Assembly (NCBI GenBank): GCA_947172415.1
Contig: OX359190.1
Location: 62,001 to 126,000 of the forward strand
From: Chondrosia reniformis
Lineage: Eukaryota; Porifera; Demospongiae; Chondrillida; Chondrillidae
Direction of reading: 5' to 3'
Length of the DNA stretch: 64,000 nucleotides
Shown: positions 41,481 to 54,100 of the stretch, one piece after another
Layout: every line of letters begins with the position of its first letter
How positions within the stretch are numbered: the stretch's first letter is position 1
The notes under the pieces: model-generated
Databases searched by the model: none
Seen by the model: the letters and a program-made list of their open reading frames with translations, nothing else
What the model was told of the DNA's origin: nothing
Translations under genes and position numbers: made by a program

Positions 41481-44400
41481 TCACTGTTCACAGATATTGA
41501 CTTTTAAAGCCTTTCTAAAGGTCTCCTGAATGGTGGCATGGAGTTTTGTCACTAGCTCCACAACATTGGGAGTGTTCAGCACCAGATCACCTTTGTTCAC
41601 AACATTGGCTTTGGGCTGCATGGACACATCAAGGCACTGAAATACAGTAAATACTCATTTAAGTCAACTAACCTGGTTCACATGCAAGATGCAGTTGCCA
41701 TCTGAGTGGGAACTCAGTGAGACACACTCTAAGTCACCAAGACCTACTCGACTTTTGACAACAAAAGTCTTGGGATCCATGATGTAAAAGCATTTTGCAG
41801 TAACAACCATCAACTGAGGTACAGTCTGTGGATTCGAGAATCAAGATTTACTTATCCCGATTAACAGCATTTCAGCAATACCACACCTTGGCATCATTTC
41901 TGTTGACTTTTATGATGTTATCTGCCCACACTATTCGTGGTTCATTAAACTCAGCTGCCACCTTTGACCATCGCGCATCATTACGCAAGCTCAAGTGGTC
42001 ACCGTAAAATGGAACTGAAACACTGAATAAAGCAAGATAAATATTTTCATGCAAAACAATGATGAATAGACAGTTACAGAAACTCACGTCTTCTTATAAA
42101 GTTTCTTCTTTCCTGCAAACAGTGAACTTGCTCTGGCTTTCTCCATCATCCTGGCCTTCCTCCTGGGGTTGGTGCTGTAGTGGTCCCTCAGCTGCTGACA
42201 CTAGAGAAAAGGTGTCTGCATCAGGACCGCTCCAACAGTGACCGACACTGACTCACCCTCCACCTGTGATGGATGATCCTAAGAATCTTTGAGGTGTCCT
42301 TGAACTTGGCGGGCACCCGGGGCCACCTCTTGTCAATGGGAGATGGCGTGGGAAGATGGTCCCTTATGAACACCAAGAAGCGATAGTTCTGTACAAAGAA
42401 AATCCTCAATTGATGGAGTAGATGTTTAACACCTTATATGTATACTTACCAAGTAGGCTTTGAAGAGTCGTATGATCATTTCAGCAGCTGCCTTTTGATA
42501 GTTTAATGTCTTTCTCTTCAGGATTGCTCCATAGTGCTTGCGCACCTAACAAGAATACAGTGCAGTAGTGGCGTGGCCATATTGGAATACAGCCCATGCA
42601 GATACCTTGTAACCTCTCCAGTATCGTATGATCACTCCCACTGCCCCTGGACCTTTCACAGCACATTTCATCCTCCAAAGCTCTGTCCTTGCCTTATATG
42701 GAAAGACAGTATTTCAGTAATTGGGTAAAACCCCATTATTAGCAGCTGGACCCACCATCTTGCCCCTCCAGTGCTTTTGCAACACTATGGCTGCCTCCCG
42801 TACTTGAAGATAGTCTTTCCTCACTCTGTAGCCTTTCCAGTGCCTAGCTATGCAGACTTGGGCATTCCTTATTTGAAGATACTACCATAAAAGGTAATAG
42901 TAAATTCAAGTCCAAAAGAGTTAAATACAAATCAGTAAGTAAGCCCTTACTGGACTCTCCATTAAGTGTGTGTGGTCCCTAGTGGACTCTCCATAAAGTG
43001 GGCGTGGTCCCTAGTGGCCTCTCCATTAAGTGTGTGTGGTCCCTACTGGACTCTCCAATAAGTGGGCGTGGTCCCTAGTGGACTCTCCATGAAGTGGGCG
43101 TGGTCCCTAGTGGACTCTCTATTAAGTGGGCGTGGTCCCTAGTGGACTCTCCATTAGGTGGGCGTGGTCCCTAGTGGACTCTCCATTAAGTGGGCGTGGT
43201 CCCTAGTGGACTCTCCATTAAGTGGGCGTGGTCCCTAGTGGACTCTCCATTAAGTGGGCGTGGTCCCTAGTGGACTCTCCATTAAGTGGGCGTGGTCCCT
43301 AGTGGACTCTCCATTAGGTGGGCGGGGTCCCTAGTGGACTCTCCATTAGGTGGGCGTGGTCCCTAGTGGACTCTCCATTAAGTGGGCGTGGTCCCTAGTG
43401 GACTCTCCATTAAGTGGGCGTGGTCCCTAGTGGACTCTCCATTAAGTGGGCGTGGTCCCTAGTGGACTCTCCATTAAGTGGGCGTGGTCCCTAGTGGACT
43501 CTCCATTAGGTGGGCGTGGTCCCTAGTGGACTCTCCATTAAGTGGGCATGGTCCCTAGTGGACTCTCCATAAAGTGGGCGTGGTCCCTAGTGGACTCTCC
43601 ATTAAGTGGGCGTGGTCCCTAGTGGACTCTCCATTAAGTGGGCGTGGTCCCTAGTGGACTCTCCATTAAGTGGGCGTGGTCCCTAGTGGACTCTCCATTA
43701 AGTGGGCGTGGTCCCTAGTGGACTCTCCATTAAGTGGGCGTGGTCCCTAGTGGACTCTCCATTAGGTGGGCGTGGTCCCTAGTGGACTCTCCATTAAGTG
43801 GGCATGGTCCCTAGTGGACTCTCCATAAAGTGGGCGTGGTCCCTAGTGGACTCTCCATTAAGTGGGCGTGGTCCCTAGTGGACTCTCCATTAAGTGGGCG
43901 TGGTCCCTAGTGGACTCTCCATTAAGTGGGCGTGGTCCCTAGTGGACTCTCCATTAAGTGGGCGTGGTCCCTAGTGGACTCTCCATTAAGTGGGCGTGGT
44001 CCCTAGTGGACTCTCCATTAGGTGGGTGTGGTCCCTAATGGACAGTAGAGCAGTACCTTTTTCCTTTGAATGTATCCTCTGAATATCTTTTGGATGATTG
44101 TGGCAATGATGTGCAAGAGGCGTTTGCGTTTGTCTTCAAGTAAAAACACAGTCTTTGGATCACGAATGAAGATCTTTGTTCTTCCAAACTCGCATTCTTC
44201 CACCTTCCTACAAGCCTAGTGAAAGAATTGGATCAATTATCTATACACTTTAGTAGTGTAATGAGGGTGAGTACCTGTAATATTTTTCTGGTCCCACCCC
44301 TTGCAGAAGCTTTCCACACTGGCCATGTGTCTTTACTGAGCATTTTATACCTCACCAGAAACTCTTCGTAAAACTGCTTGAAGGCAAACCCAGCTCTTCT

Positions 44401-47400
44401 CACTTGAATGTTTTCCATTAACCTGGAAAACACCAATATAACTCACTGTGGGTTGCCATGGCAACACCTACAGCTTACCCCAAGTATCTGACTTGGTGCT
44501 CCACCAAATCACTGTCGAAACTATGAGGTTTCTGAGTAGCGTTTGGCTACAGACAGAAGCAAGCTGGAGTGTCAGCACACATAAGGGATCTCAGAGTGGC
44601 CAACCTTGATGCACCTGATGTAGTTGGGGCTCTTTTCCATTAGATTACTGACCAGTTCTGACACTGAAGACTTGAACTGTGAGGCGGCTGTGTAGGACCT
44701 CTTTACAGTGGGGTTGTCAGAAGAGTAGACTGGATTGCCTTCAGGGAAGAGTGCCTTCAGGAGCTGTCTCTCACTCGAGTGCATGAGGAAAGATAGGTCC
44801 TTGTAGAGCAAGTCCTTGTTCTTGTCCAGAAATCCATCCACTTTGTATAGAACCTGAGGGTCAGGTCACAGTACAAAGGTCACAGTACAAAGGTCACAGT
44901 AAACATGCGTGGTACTCACTCGTCCAGCGTAGTGCACTAGTCGGAAGGAGTTCTCTGGGATGGTGTGGTCGCTCCTGAGAGATCTGGTCTGTCTGCAGTG
45001 GAAGTGGCCGTGCTCCTTGTGCTTGTGACTGATCTTGTCAAGGTATGTGAGGTCAGTAGCATTGCCAGGTCTGAAACACTCCTCATCCAAGAGGGACAGT
45101 ACGCCTTCACTTGGCTAGACATACAAACATCACATGACAGTCACATGACAGTCACATGACCAGATCTAACTACACCTACATGCTCTATGAGTTGACAGAT
45201 GATTCCGTTGTCAAAGTAACTGATTTGTACCCATTCAATGCCCTACAGCGACTGAGGGTGGTCCTTACAATGGAAAAAACAACAAGTATTGTAGCTACCT
45301 CTCTGATGTACTCTTCTTGCTCTTGATGCAAAACCAGTTCTATAAACACTTGCTGCAACTTCTCATTGCAATAGTTTATAATAAACTGTTCAAAGCTGTT
45401 GTCCTAAAGAACACACTACAATTAGTCCTTGGTACAAGTGCAAAGTGCAAAGTACAAAGTGCAACTTACTCGGAATATCTCAAAGCCGTAAATGTCCAGG
45501 ACACCCATGGAGACCTTCTTACTAGTAGCCCTCGCCTAATTAAGAGGAGGGATCATGAACTGTTCAAGTGTTTCATGCACAATCATCTCACTTCAATAGA
45601 CTTGTTGAGTCTCTCAATTAACCACGAGAACAAACGGCTGTAAATGGCCTTTGCCAAAGCATCGCGTGCATGGATGGCCTATAGATGGCAGAGCGAGGAG
45701 GGAGGGATGGCAGAGTGAGGAGGGAGGGATGGCAGAGTGAGGAGGGAGGGATGGCAGAGTGAGGAGGGATGGCAGGGAGAGTATGGAGGGATAGCAGAGT
45801 ATGGAGGGATGGCAGGGTGAGGAGGGATGGCAGGGAGAGTATGGAGGGATGGCAGGGTGAGGAGGGATGGCAGGGTGAGGAGGGATGGCAGGGTGAGGAG
45901 GGATGGCAGGGTGAGGAGGGATGGCAGGGTGAGGAGGGATGGCAGGGTGAGGAGGGATGGCAGGGTGAGGAGGGATGGCAGGGTGAGGAGGGATGGCAGA
46001 GTGAGGAGGGATGGCAGGGTGAGGAGGGATGGCAGGGTGAGGAGGGATGGCAGGGTGAGGAGGGATTATATACTAACTTCAGATTCTGAAAGTGGTTTTG
46101 TTACGCAATCTTTAGCTGTCTCTACTCGTCTGTGAGTGAGAGCTTGTTTGAAGGATGCCACAGACACACCAAACATGTCGCAAGAGTAACACACATCTAA
46201 TGCATACGTCATTGAGAGGCTAGACTTGGCAGTTGGGACTAGTGAGAGGTTGGACTTGACTCACTAGTGTCTGTCTCCATTAGTGTGCAAGCATCTGTCC
46301 CATTCGGTAGAGAATATCCTGAAAATCTAAAGTTTCCAAGATTCAGGATACCTGACAACAGTTCCAACACCCCACTGACCTCGTTTGGGGTGAACCCCAA
46401 GATATCCATTGCTTTCTGCAATGGATAGAATATCTGGTTGGCATATATACTTTCTACATGCATACATCATACCAGAGTTTGAGTAAAATCCTTGCCATCA
46501 TTGATTGTCAGAGCTTGGTTACACCCACTTTGGTTAACATAATTATACTGGGCAAAGTCTGACTTCAAATTCAACATTTCTAAATGGAAATGCAAACCCA
46601 TGTTAGCCAGCACATAATTCTGCCTACATACAGGGACTCACCCAGGACATCTGTAGAGGCTCCGTTTAGCAGCTGATAGAAGATGTGAAAGTTCCTTTCT
46701 CCTACAGCCTGATATACCACTCTAGTCTGGTGAGAATGGCAAAGCACTGCATGGAGGGGCATTGCACAATCACCAGAACTGTGGGACTCACCTTTTCCAA
46801 TAAATCTGTAGAGCAATTAAATGGTGATTATGCAATACCTTACAGAGAGATGCAACACTTACAGTTTGTGATCACACCCCCAAGGGGATCTCCCTCATAA
46901 TTAAACTCTATGTCCATGTACTTGCCCTACATGGAGACACTACCTTGAGAGACATAGACAAGTGAAGGTCTGAGGGACTTACAAATCTTGAAGAGTTGTC
47001 ATTTCTAACAGTCTTGGCATTTCCAAAAGCTTCCAGAACTGGATTTGATAGTAGCAGCTGTTCTTTAACCCTTTCTACCTCTGCAGTGTTGCTGGTTACC
47101 CCGGCAACATACTGCATGACTAACTTTGAGGCCTCTGCATACACAAGAATTTAGTAATTCCAAATAAGGAGTATTGGACACTCCCAATAACCTCTTCAAG
47201 CGAGACAACATTTCTAATTAAAAAGGAATGCTCACCAGTTTTACCAGCACCAGACTCTCCTGATATTATAATGCACTGGTTGCTACGGCGATCCTTCATG
47301 GAGCGATAAGAATCATCAGCTATTGCAAATCTGCAGTACAAAAATAAGAGCTACATAGGTCACATGACATCAACAGGTAGTCACATGACATCAATAGGTA

Positions 47401-47765
47401 GTCACATGACATCAATAGGTAGTCACATGACTGACATGTGAGGGGGAAGCTCAAACATGTTTCTACTTCGGTACTCAAAAATGTTTTCTGCCGTGTAGAT
47501 GGTCATCTTCTTGTACGGGTTGACTGACACCACGACTTTGCCGATGTAGGTCTGTGGGAGGAAGGCACTGAAGACACACTCCAAAGGCACCATACAACAG
47601 ACTTACATATATACCATCGCTAGAGTAACGCTGCCGGAGGTTATCCACGACCGTTTCTATGGAGACAGTGTCGAGTAACACCATATCACCACACCCTACA
47701 ATCTCCTCCAGAAGACTGGTATAGTGGGTCAGTGGAGACCCCACCCTCTCTGGACTGGTTGCCAT
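41481..47765 (-). CDS. Unconventional myosin, class I (MYO1A/B-like)
   Basis: Actin-based motor linking membranes to the cortical actin cytoskeleton. I could join 27 exons in phase (47607-47765 first, 41481-41636 last), giving 1,066 residues. Motor domain about residues 20-700: P-loop GESGAGKT at 116-123, [16 protein letters not shown] (switch I), LDIYGFEIF (switch II) and RGGTRKILQ before the converter. The neck has several IQ-like motifs: [39 protein letters not shown] and [15 protein letters not shown]. The TH1-type tail runs from about 840 to the end ([25 protein letters not shown]-stop), expected to bind acidic lipids. No SH3 domain, so short-tail class I. Exon 6 is only 14 bases. Two introns contain minisatellites. 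Divergent from RIC1 across 372 bases. No internal stop. Long IQ neck and length favour MYO1A/B over MYO1C/D. Confidence 0.92.
42945..44042. repeat. 32-bp minisatellite in a myosin intron (about 34 units)
   Basis: Units built on GGTCCCTAGTGGACTCTCCA plus TTAAGTGGGCGT, very uniform. It occupies nearly all of the intron between the first and second IQ-coding exons. A stretch of about nine units (the AAGTGGGCATGG variant then CCATAAAGTGG) recurs at about 43,550 and 43,800, showing higher-order copying. Confidence 0.95.
45688..46066. repeat. 18-bp minisatellite in a myosin intron (about 21 units)
   Basis: GGAGGGATGGCAGGGTGA units (pyrimidine-rich on the myosin strand) fill the intron upstream of exon 11 and end a few bases before its acceptor at 45679-45684. 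Confidence 0.95.
46792..46805 (-). CDS. 14-nt microexon of the myosin
   Basis: ATTTATTGGAAAAG between a CTACAG acceptor and a gtgagt donor. With the preceding T it encodes YLLEK, joining GGVITN to [14 protein letters not shown], which reproduces the conserved NYLLEKSRV segment of class I motors. Without it the frame and the conserved segment are lost. Confidence 0.85.
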
Positions 47766-48137
47766 GGATACAGGTAGAGCTGCAGATTGGACGGCAGTAC
47801 ATTAGGTACATCAAAGGTTTCAATGGCGACAGTCGACATTCATTTGTATTGATCTGTGAGTAGAGCTCACTGAAGGCGAATCAGTTTCAGATCAGAGATA
47901 ATTAGCGTTAGTTGTGTGATACCGGAAGATACTCACTTTACGAGAAGGTACTTTAGATTCACAAAGAGAACTGGTTCAGCGAATGAGACATGACGGTCAC
48001 TGGGCGGACACGGGAAGGCGGGGCTACGTATTAATATGGAATGCACACTGGAAATAAAATGGCGCCAGCATCTCGCGTGTATACGTTTGGTGAATGAAGT
48101 ATTTACTAGTACTAATCCGTAAGCCGCTCTTTTGAAG
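47766..48137. promoter_or_regulatory. Putative bidirectional promoter, myosin / RIC1
   Basis: The two start codons are divergent and 372 bases apart. No TATA box is obvious near either start; CpG-containing segments (CGGGAAGGCGGGGC; GGCGCCAGCATCTCGCG) lie at 48010-48080. It must hold both 5' leaders. Inference from position only. Confidence 0.5.
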
Positions 48138-51100
48138 ATGTACTATTCAGTAGGATGGGCTAAGATACTAGCTAGCGGCGTTTCGGATGTCGGAATTGTC
48201 AAACAGATGAAATGTCATCCTCTGAAGGACCTTGTTATAGCGCTCACAGAGAACGCACTCATTCTGTGGCACGCGAGAGTGAGTACATTCTAATCATAAG
48301 TGCTTTAACATGTAATTATAATTCTTTGTCTTTCACACAGCTCCAAGTCGTTCTGGGCTGTTTTAAGGAGACTAAACTAGGAAGAGGGAGAAATAGGGAG
48401 TTTGCCGTTCGGCCTGACGGACGTGGCGTTGCCATAGCAGTGAGTGGACCAGAGGTGTGAAAACGTGTTTGTGTACAAGCAGCCTTGACCATGTTGAGTG
48501 TTTATGTCATGTGACCATGTCACGTGATGCTGTAGGATGATCAGGGAAGTCTGGAATTGTTGGAACTGACTTTTACGAGAGAGAAGAGTGGAACGCATAC
48601 GTTGGCTCACTGTTCCCATTTCCAATCTAGGTTAGTTGGAATGGAAATTGTTGTGTATGGTGTACATTTGCTGTCTACTGTATGTCCAGTTTGCCGTGTG
48701 GAGTGGAGATGGACCAGTTGAGGTGTGGTTGTGAAATCGGGAGGATCAGTTTTGAAGTCACTTGTTCCAAAAGTATTCCTGGCAACATTTTCAGGTACGT
48801 AGTACGTATCTCTGGGCAAATTTGGCAATCCTAGTTCACTTGATAATCTGCTTTGTAGCTTACAGAGTATCCATGGCTACCTCATGGTCTCCAGTGGGAG
48901 TGGTCAGCTGTACCTTCTGAACTGGCTGGGCGTGTCTGAGGAAGGGCCATTTAATGTATCAGCTCTTTCTTTAGCAAGTGACCTCCTCCCTCACTCATCA
49001 GGTCCGTATACCTCCTCTATTACATACCTACGTACATACATATGTATGTAGGTACTGGTATGTTTGTATGTAGCGCATCCTCTGTGTGACGAGGATGTAA
49101 CTGTCTCTCAAGTGGATCACTGCAACAATTTGAATGCATTTCTGTGTCTCTTCTCTGATGGTCGAGCTGCCTGCTTTGTGTCAGGCCAGTCTGCTCAGTT
49201 CAGCCTCAGGCACCTGGTAGGGGTGTGGATACCGGACGTGCACAACACCAGTTGCATAGCCATCAACGGACGATTCTGTTTAAGTGTTGTTGGAAAAATG
49301 AAGTACGAATCTCACTTGCTGCACTGGCATTTAGTATTATTCCTACAGCTGTATTTCCAATATACGTACGCAGTGGTTGTGTGGAGGTGTTCTCCTTAGA
49401 GGAGACTACGGGGGCGTGGTTCCACCTGCACACCCTGTCCATCCCCACTGACCTCTACCCCCAGGGGCTGGACAGCCTGGGACCAGTGACCATCCTGGAG
49501 TGGACCGACAGTGACCAAATGGTCCTGGCTGTCTCTTGGGCAAACGGCGGTGTAGCTTTGTGGACAGTGTACGGTTCACTCTTGTCCTTCACTCTCGGGG
49601 CTGATACTGAGTAAGACCCTGTAATTCCACAGTTGCCTTGTACTGGTGCAATACATATGTTGTATTCTCTAGACACACCCCCAGTGCATTGAAGACACAT
49701 CGCACTAGACTGAGCTGCATTGTTAGTGAATGATTACATAACAGGAAATGGAAGAAATTACTTATCTCTATCTCTCTCTCTATCTTTCTCGCTGTATAGT
49801 GTTGGTCCAAGGGCAGCTACTCACTGTGGACTGCTCCTTCACTGACATCAGAAGAACCAGATCAAATTTATGTCTTATCATTCATAAAGAGCTCCATTGT
49901 TAATAATCCAACTACAGTAAGTCACCACAGCCCCTCCCACTCCCACCCATTCTGCCCCTCCCACTCCCACCCATTCTGCCCCTCCCACTCCCACTCCCAC
50001 TCCCACCCATTCTGCCCCTCCCACTCTCACTCCCACTCCCACCCATTCTGCCCCTCCCACTCTCACTCCCACTCCCACCCATTCTGCCCCTCCCACTCCC
50101 ACCCATTCTGCCCCTCCCACTCCCACTCCCACCCATTCTGCCCCTCCCACTCTCACTCCCACTCCCACCCATTCTGCTCCTCCTCTGTAGACCAATCACA
50201 TGCATATTCTACTACAAGGAAGTGATCGGCTCCACTTACAAGTGAGTACCAGTGTGGTTGCCAATAGCAACAAGGATGATACTCCAGAGGTTGGCTCTGC
50301 AATAGCATCAACACCTCATTGGAGAGTGTTGCAGGTGCGTGTGTTGTGCTTCCCTCAGGTGTTACCCCTAGGTGCTTCCCCTAGGTGTTTCCCCTAGGTG
50401 CTTCCCCCAGGTGTTTCCCCTAGGTGCTTCCCCCTCATGTGTTCCCCCAGGTGCTTCCCCCTCATGTGTTTCCCCCAGGTGCTTCCCCCTCATGTGTTTC
50501 CCCTAGCTGCTTCCCCTACATACTTACCCCTCAGGTACTTCTCTTGTGTTACCCAGGTCCCAGAGAGCTATCTTGTGTTAAACTGGCCAATCAGATACTG
50601 CTGTATCAACTCAACTGGACATATGCTGGCAGTGTCAGGGAAGGCTGGTGTGTTCCTATGAACCTCACATGTACATACAGGAGTACAGGATTTGCATGTT
50701 TTACAAGTAGGTATGGCATTGTACTCCTGTATAAGTCGCAAGTGGAAGCTCTTTTCAAACGAGCAACAGGAACAGAGTATAGTGTGTTGTGGTGGAATGG
50801 TCTGGTGGAAGGACATTGTCGTCTTCCCCTGCATTGTCAACCAGAGGACAGTTGAGGTCAGTTGAGTGTGATGCACCCTGTACAGTGTCACTTATCTACA
50901 TCCATACGTACGTACATATGTATATACGTAGGTGCGCTTCTACTCGCTACATTCAAAGTTGGACCAGAGCTGCCTGCTACACAGTTTGAAGCTCATCTGT
51001 CCTGTTGAAAAGATTAATCTCCATGGAGACCACTTGTTGATTCTCTCTACCAATTGCACTTTGGCACTTTTCCATCTTTCACGACATAAGAATCAAAATG

Positions 51101-54100
51101 GTAGGTTGTAATGACCCTTTGCCCCTCCCCTCACCAGCCCTCTCCCCTCTGTCCTCTCCAGCCCTTTGCCCCTCCCCTCACCAGCCCTCTCCCCTCTGTC
51201 CTCTCCAGCCCTTTGCCCCTCCCCTCACCAGCCCTCTCCCCTCTGTCCTCACCAGCCCTTTGCCCCTCCCCTCACCAGCCCTCTCCCCTCTGTCCTCTCC
51301 AGCCCTTTGCCCCTCCCCTCACCAGCCCTCTCCCCTCTGTCCTCTCCAGCCCTTTGCCCCTCCCCTCACCAGCCCTCTCCCCTCTGTCCTCTCCCCTAAC
51401 CAGCCATTACCCCTCTGCCCCTCCATCATTATAGGTGTGACGCTTCACATCTCCAAATGCTATGAGAAGTCCATTTCTGCCATTCTCTCTCACTCAAGTA
51501 TGGCTATATCGATCATGACCTCCAGTTTGAGGGCAGAACCAGAGGAAAGAGGAGATCCCTCTAATGAAGAACATGGAGTTGAATCCATTCTATACAATGT
51601 TTCAGGAAAACTTCTCCTAAGTCAAAAACTTCAAAATATTGATATCAATAATCACAAGAACCAAGTTAGTAGGTGTGGTTTGCCAGAGTAAAACCCTCTA
51701 ATTTCAAGTCTTACTACTTTACAGCTATCTTTCGGCTCCCCCATTTGTTTGGCTTCTCAAGTGGAAGTTGTCTGGACCCCACCCACTAGTGATTGCAGGG
51801 ATAATCACCTCCTGTTGTCGCTATGGTTACACGTTGGAGCCGAGGGTTTAAAAGTACAGCATATAAATTACATTTGTGTAGTATGGCAGCCATTTTATGG
51901 TGATACATATGTAGGTCTGGCTGCCCCTATTTCCAAAGGCCAACCCACAGCCGACCTTCCTCTCAAAGAGAATAACTCTCACTTTAGAAACAAACATATA
52001 TCCACAGGTTTGTCACATGCATAGTGTTGCATAATGTTTTAGACAGATTGCGCAATCACTAGGTTGTCCTGTTTGGTGAGGCAGTAGTGCTGGGCCTGTG
52101 TCAGGAGGTGATGTACCTCCCGGAGGCAAGGTCCAGTGCCACTCAGAGTGCCACGGCTGCTCCATTCCCTTTCGCTACTCTGGAGAGAAGCGTGAGTCAC
52201 TCTGCAGTCAATTGAACATGTACATGATATGTGTCTCTCTTTGTCTCTGGACAGATTCAACCATTTCTACATCCAATACTACGACAGCTGCTAAAGAGAA
52301 AGTGAGTATATATTCAAAGAATCTCAACCCCTGTCCACTTTGAAAGGGTCACTGTGGAACTGTAACATTCCAGACATCCTTATTTAAGACTACTCAAAGT
52401 ACTCCCACTGAAGGAGACTTTGATTGCTTTAAATACAGAAATTGTTTTCATAGTTAAAATAGTGTTAGATACAATAAGGCAAACGATGTTGACCTGGTCA
52501 GTTGCATGAACTCTAACTAAGAGGTGATCATGCATGTGGTTGCGCAACTATTTTGTTTCTGTTGCAATTCTGTTCTGCAGTTTGGGAATGCATGCTCTGG
52601 AAGTAGCTAAAGGATGCTGCCATCTTCCCTACTTCACTCACACTTTGGAGTGCATGCTTCATGAGGTATTGGAAGAGGAAGCCCCTGGGAAATTGCCCAA
52701 ACCAGGTGAACTCCGCCCCCTTTAATGTGAAGTGTATTGTGACACCATTTCATTGTGTAGATCCGCTGTTGCCACAAGTGGTCCAGTTCATTAAGCAGTT
52801 TCCACAATTCCTAAAGACTGTGAGCTCCTGTGCTCGAAAAACAGAAGTTGCATTGTGGAACTACTTATTTGCAGCTGTTGGAAAACCAAAGGACCTCTTT
52901 GAAGTAATGACCCCTTACAAGAACCCCTCCCACTAATACTCAGCCACTCCCACTAATACTCAGCCACTCCCACTAATACTCAGCCACTCCCACTAATACT
53001 CAGCCACTCCCACTAATACTCAGCCCCACCCACTAATACTCAGCCACTCCCACTAATACTCAGCCCCTCCCACCTCTCATCACTCTACTCCACCTGCACT
53101 GTAGGAGTGTATTTCCAGTGGCAATTTGGCTACAGCTGCAACTTATCTCATTATCATACAAAACTTGGAGACCTTTGCTGTCAGCCGTAACCTAGCAACA
53201 AGATTGCTGGAGTGTGCTTTGGAGGAAAGACTTTGGGATTTAGCAAAAAACTTGATTCGTTACCTTCAAGCAATCGGGGGAGGGGATGTTCCCATGGCAA
53301 CTCCGAAGACCACACCCAATACCCCATTTTCCATACCAGCTTTCAGTCCAGTGGAGAGTGGCGACAAGGCAAGAGAGGGAGAGGGTGCAGCCAGCCCAGC
53401 CAGTGAAGATGGAGGGAGACCATTTAAAGGTCCGCAGTTTGTACCTGAAGCTCATTCAAAAGTTGCAGTTAGTGGAACACCATGTTTAGCAATACGTATG
53501 TTCAGTGATATATACACTTGCCACTTGTGTAGTACTTTATTGACTTACTTCTGAGCCGGTATGCTCGCAAGCTCTTGTCAAATATGCAAGTTAGAGAATT
53601 GGGCAATTTTGCAGCTAACTTGGAATTTGATCTTATTTCGTGGTTTGAAAAGGAAAGGTACAGTCTTGCCCCACCCCTTGCCCCACCCCTTGCCCCACCC
53701 CTTGCCCCACCCCTTGCCCCACCCCTTGCCCCACCCCTTGCCCCACCCCTTGCCCCACCCCTTGCCCCACCCCTTGCCCCACCCCTTGCCCCACCCCTTG
53801 CCCCACCCCTTGCCCCACCCTTGCCCCACCCCTTGCCCCACCCCTTGCCCCACTAAATATTTTATACTTTAGATGTAGAGTAGCAAAAATTGATAATTGT
53901 GTGAAGGCACTTCTCGCCTTGCACCAAGACTTTCAATGGCCACTCCCACTCAAAGAGGAAGACCCTGTTGAGAGGAATACCAGAGATGCTGTATCTGTGA
54001 CTAGTTACCATGACAACAGTGACCGCCTACAAACTAGCATATCAGAAAGTGGTTTGTTAAGTGTTTCAGTATTTTCATTTGACCTTTTAACACTGACCTT

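Noticed and set aside
45769-46135. Open frames reading WQGEEG repeats
   Set aside because: They lie in a myosin intron over the 18-bp array; open only because 18 is a multiple of three.
53434-53556. Read-through of RIC1 exon 21 past 53440
   Set aside because: The read-through frame ends in a stop and loses the RIC1 pattern; splicing to 53533 restores [13 protein letters not shown], which matches the human sequence. The exact donor remains uncertain.
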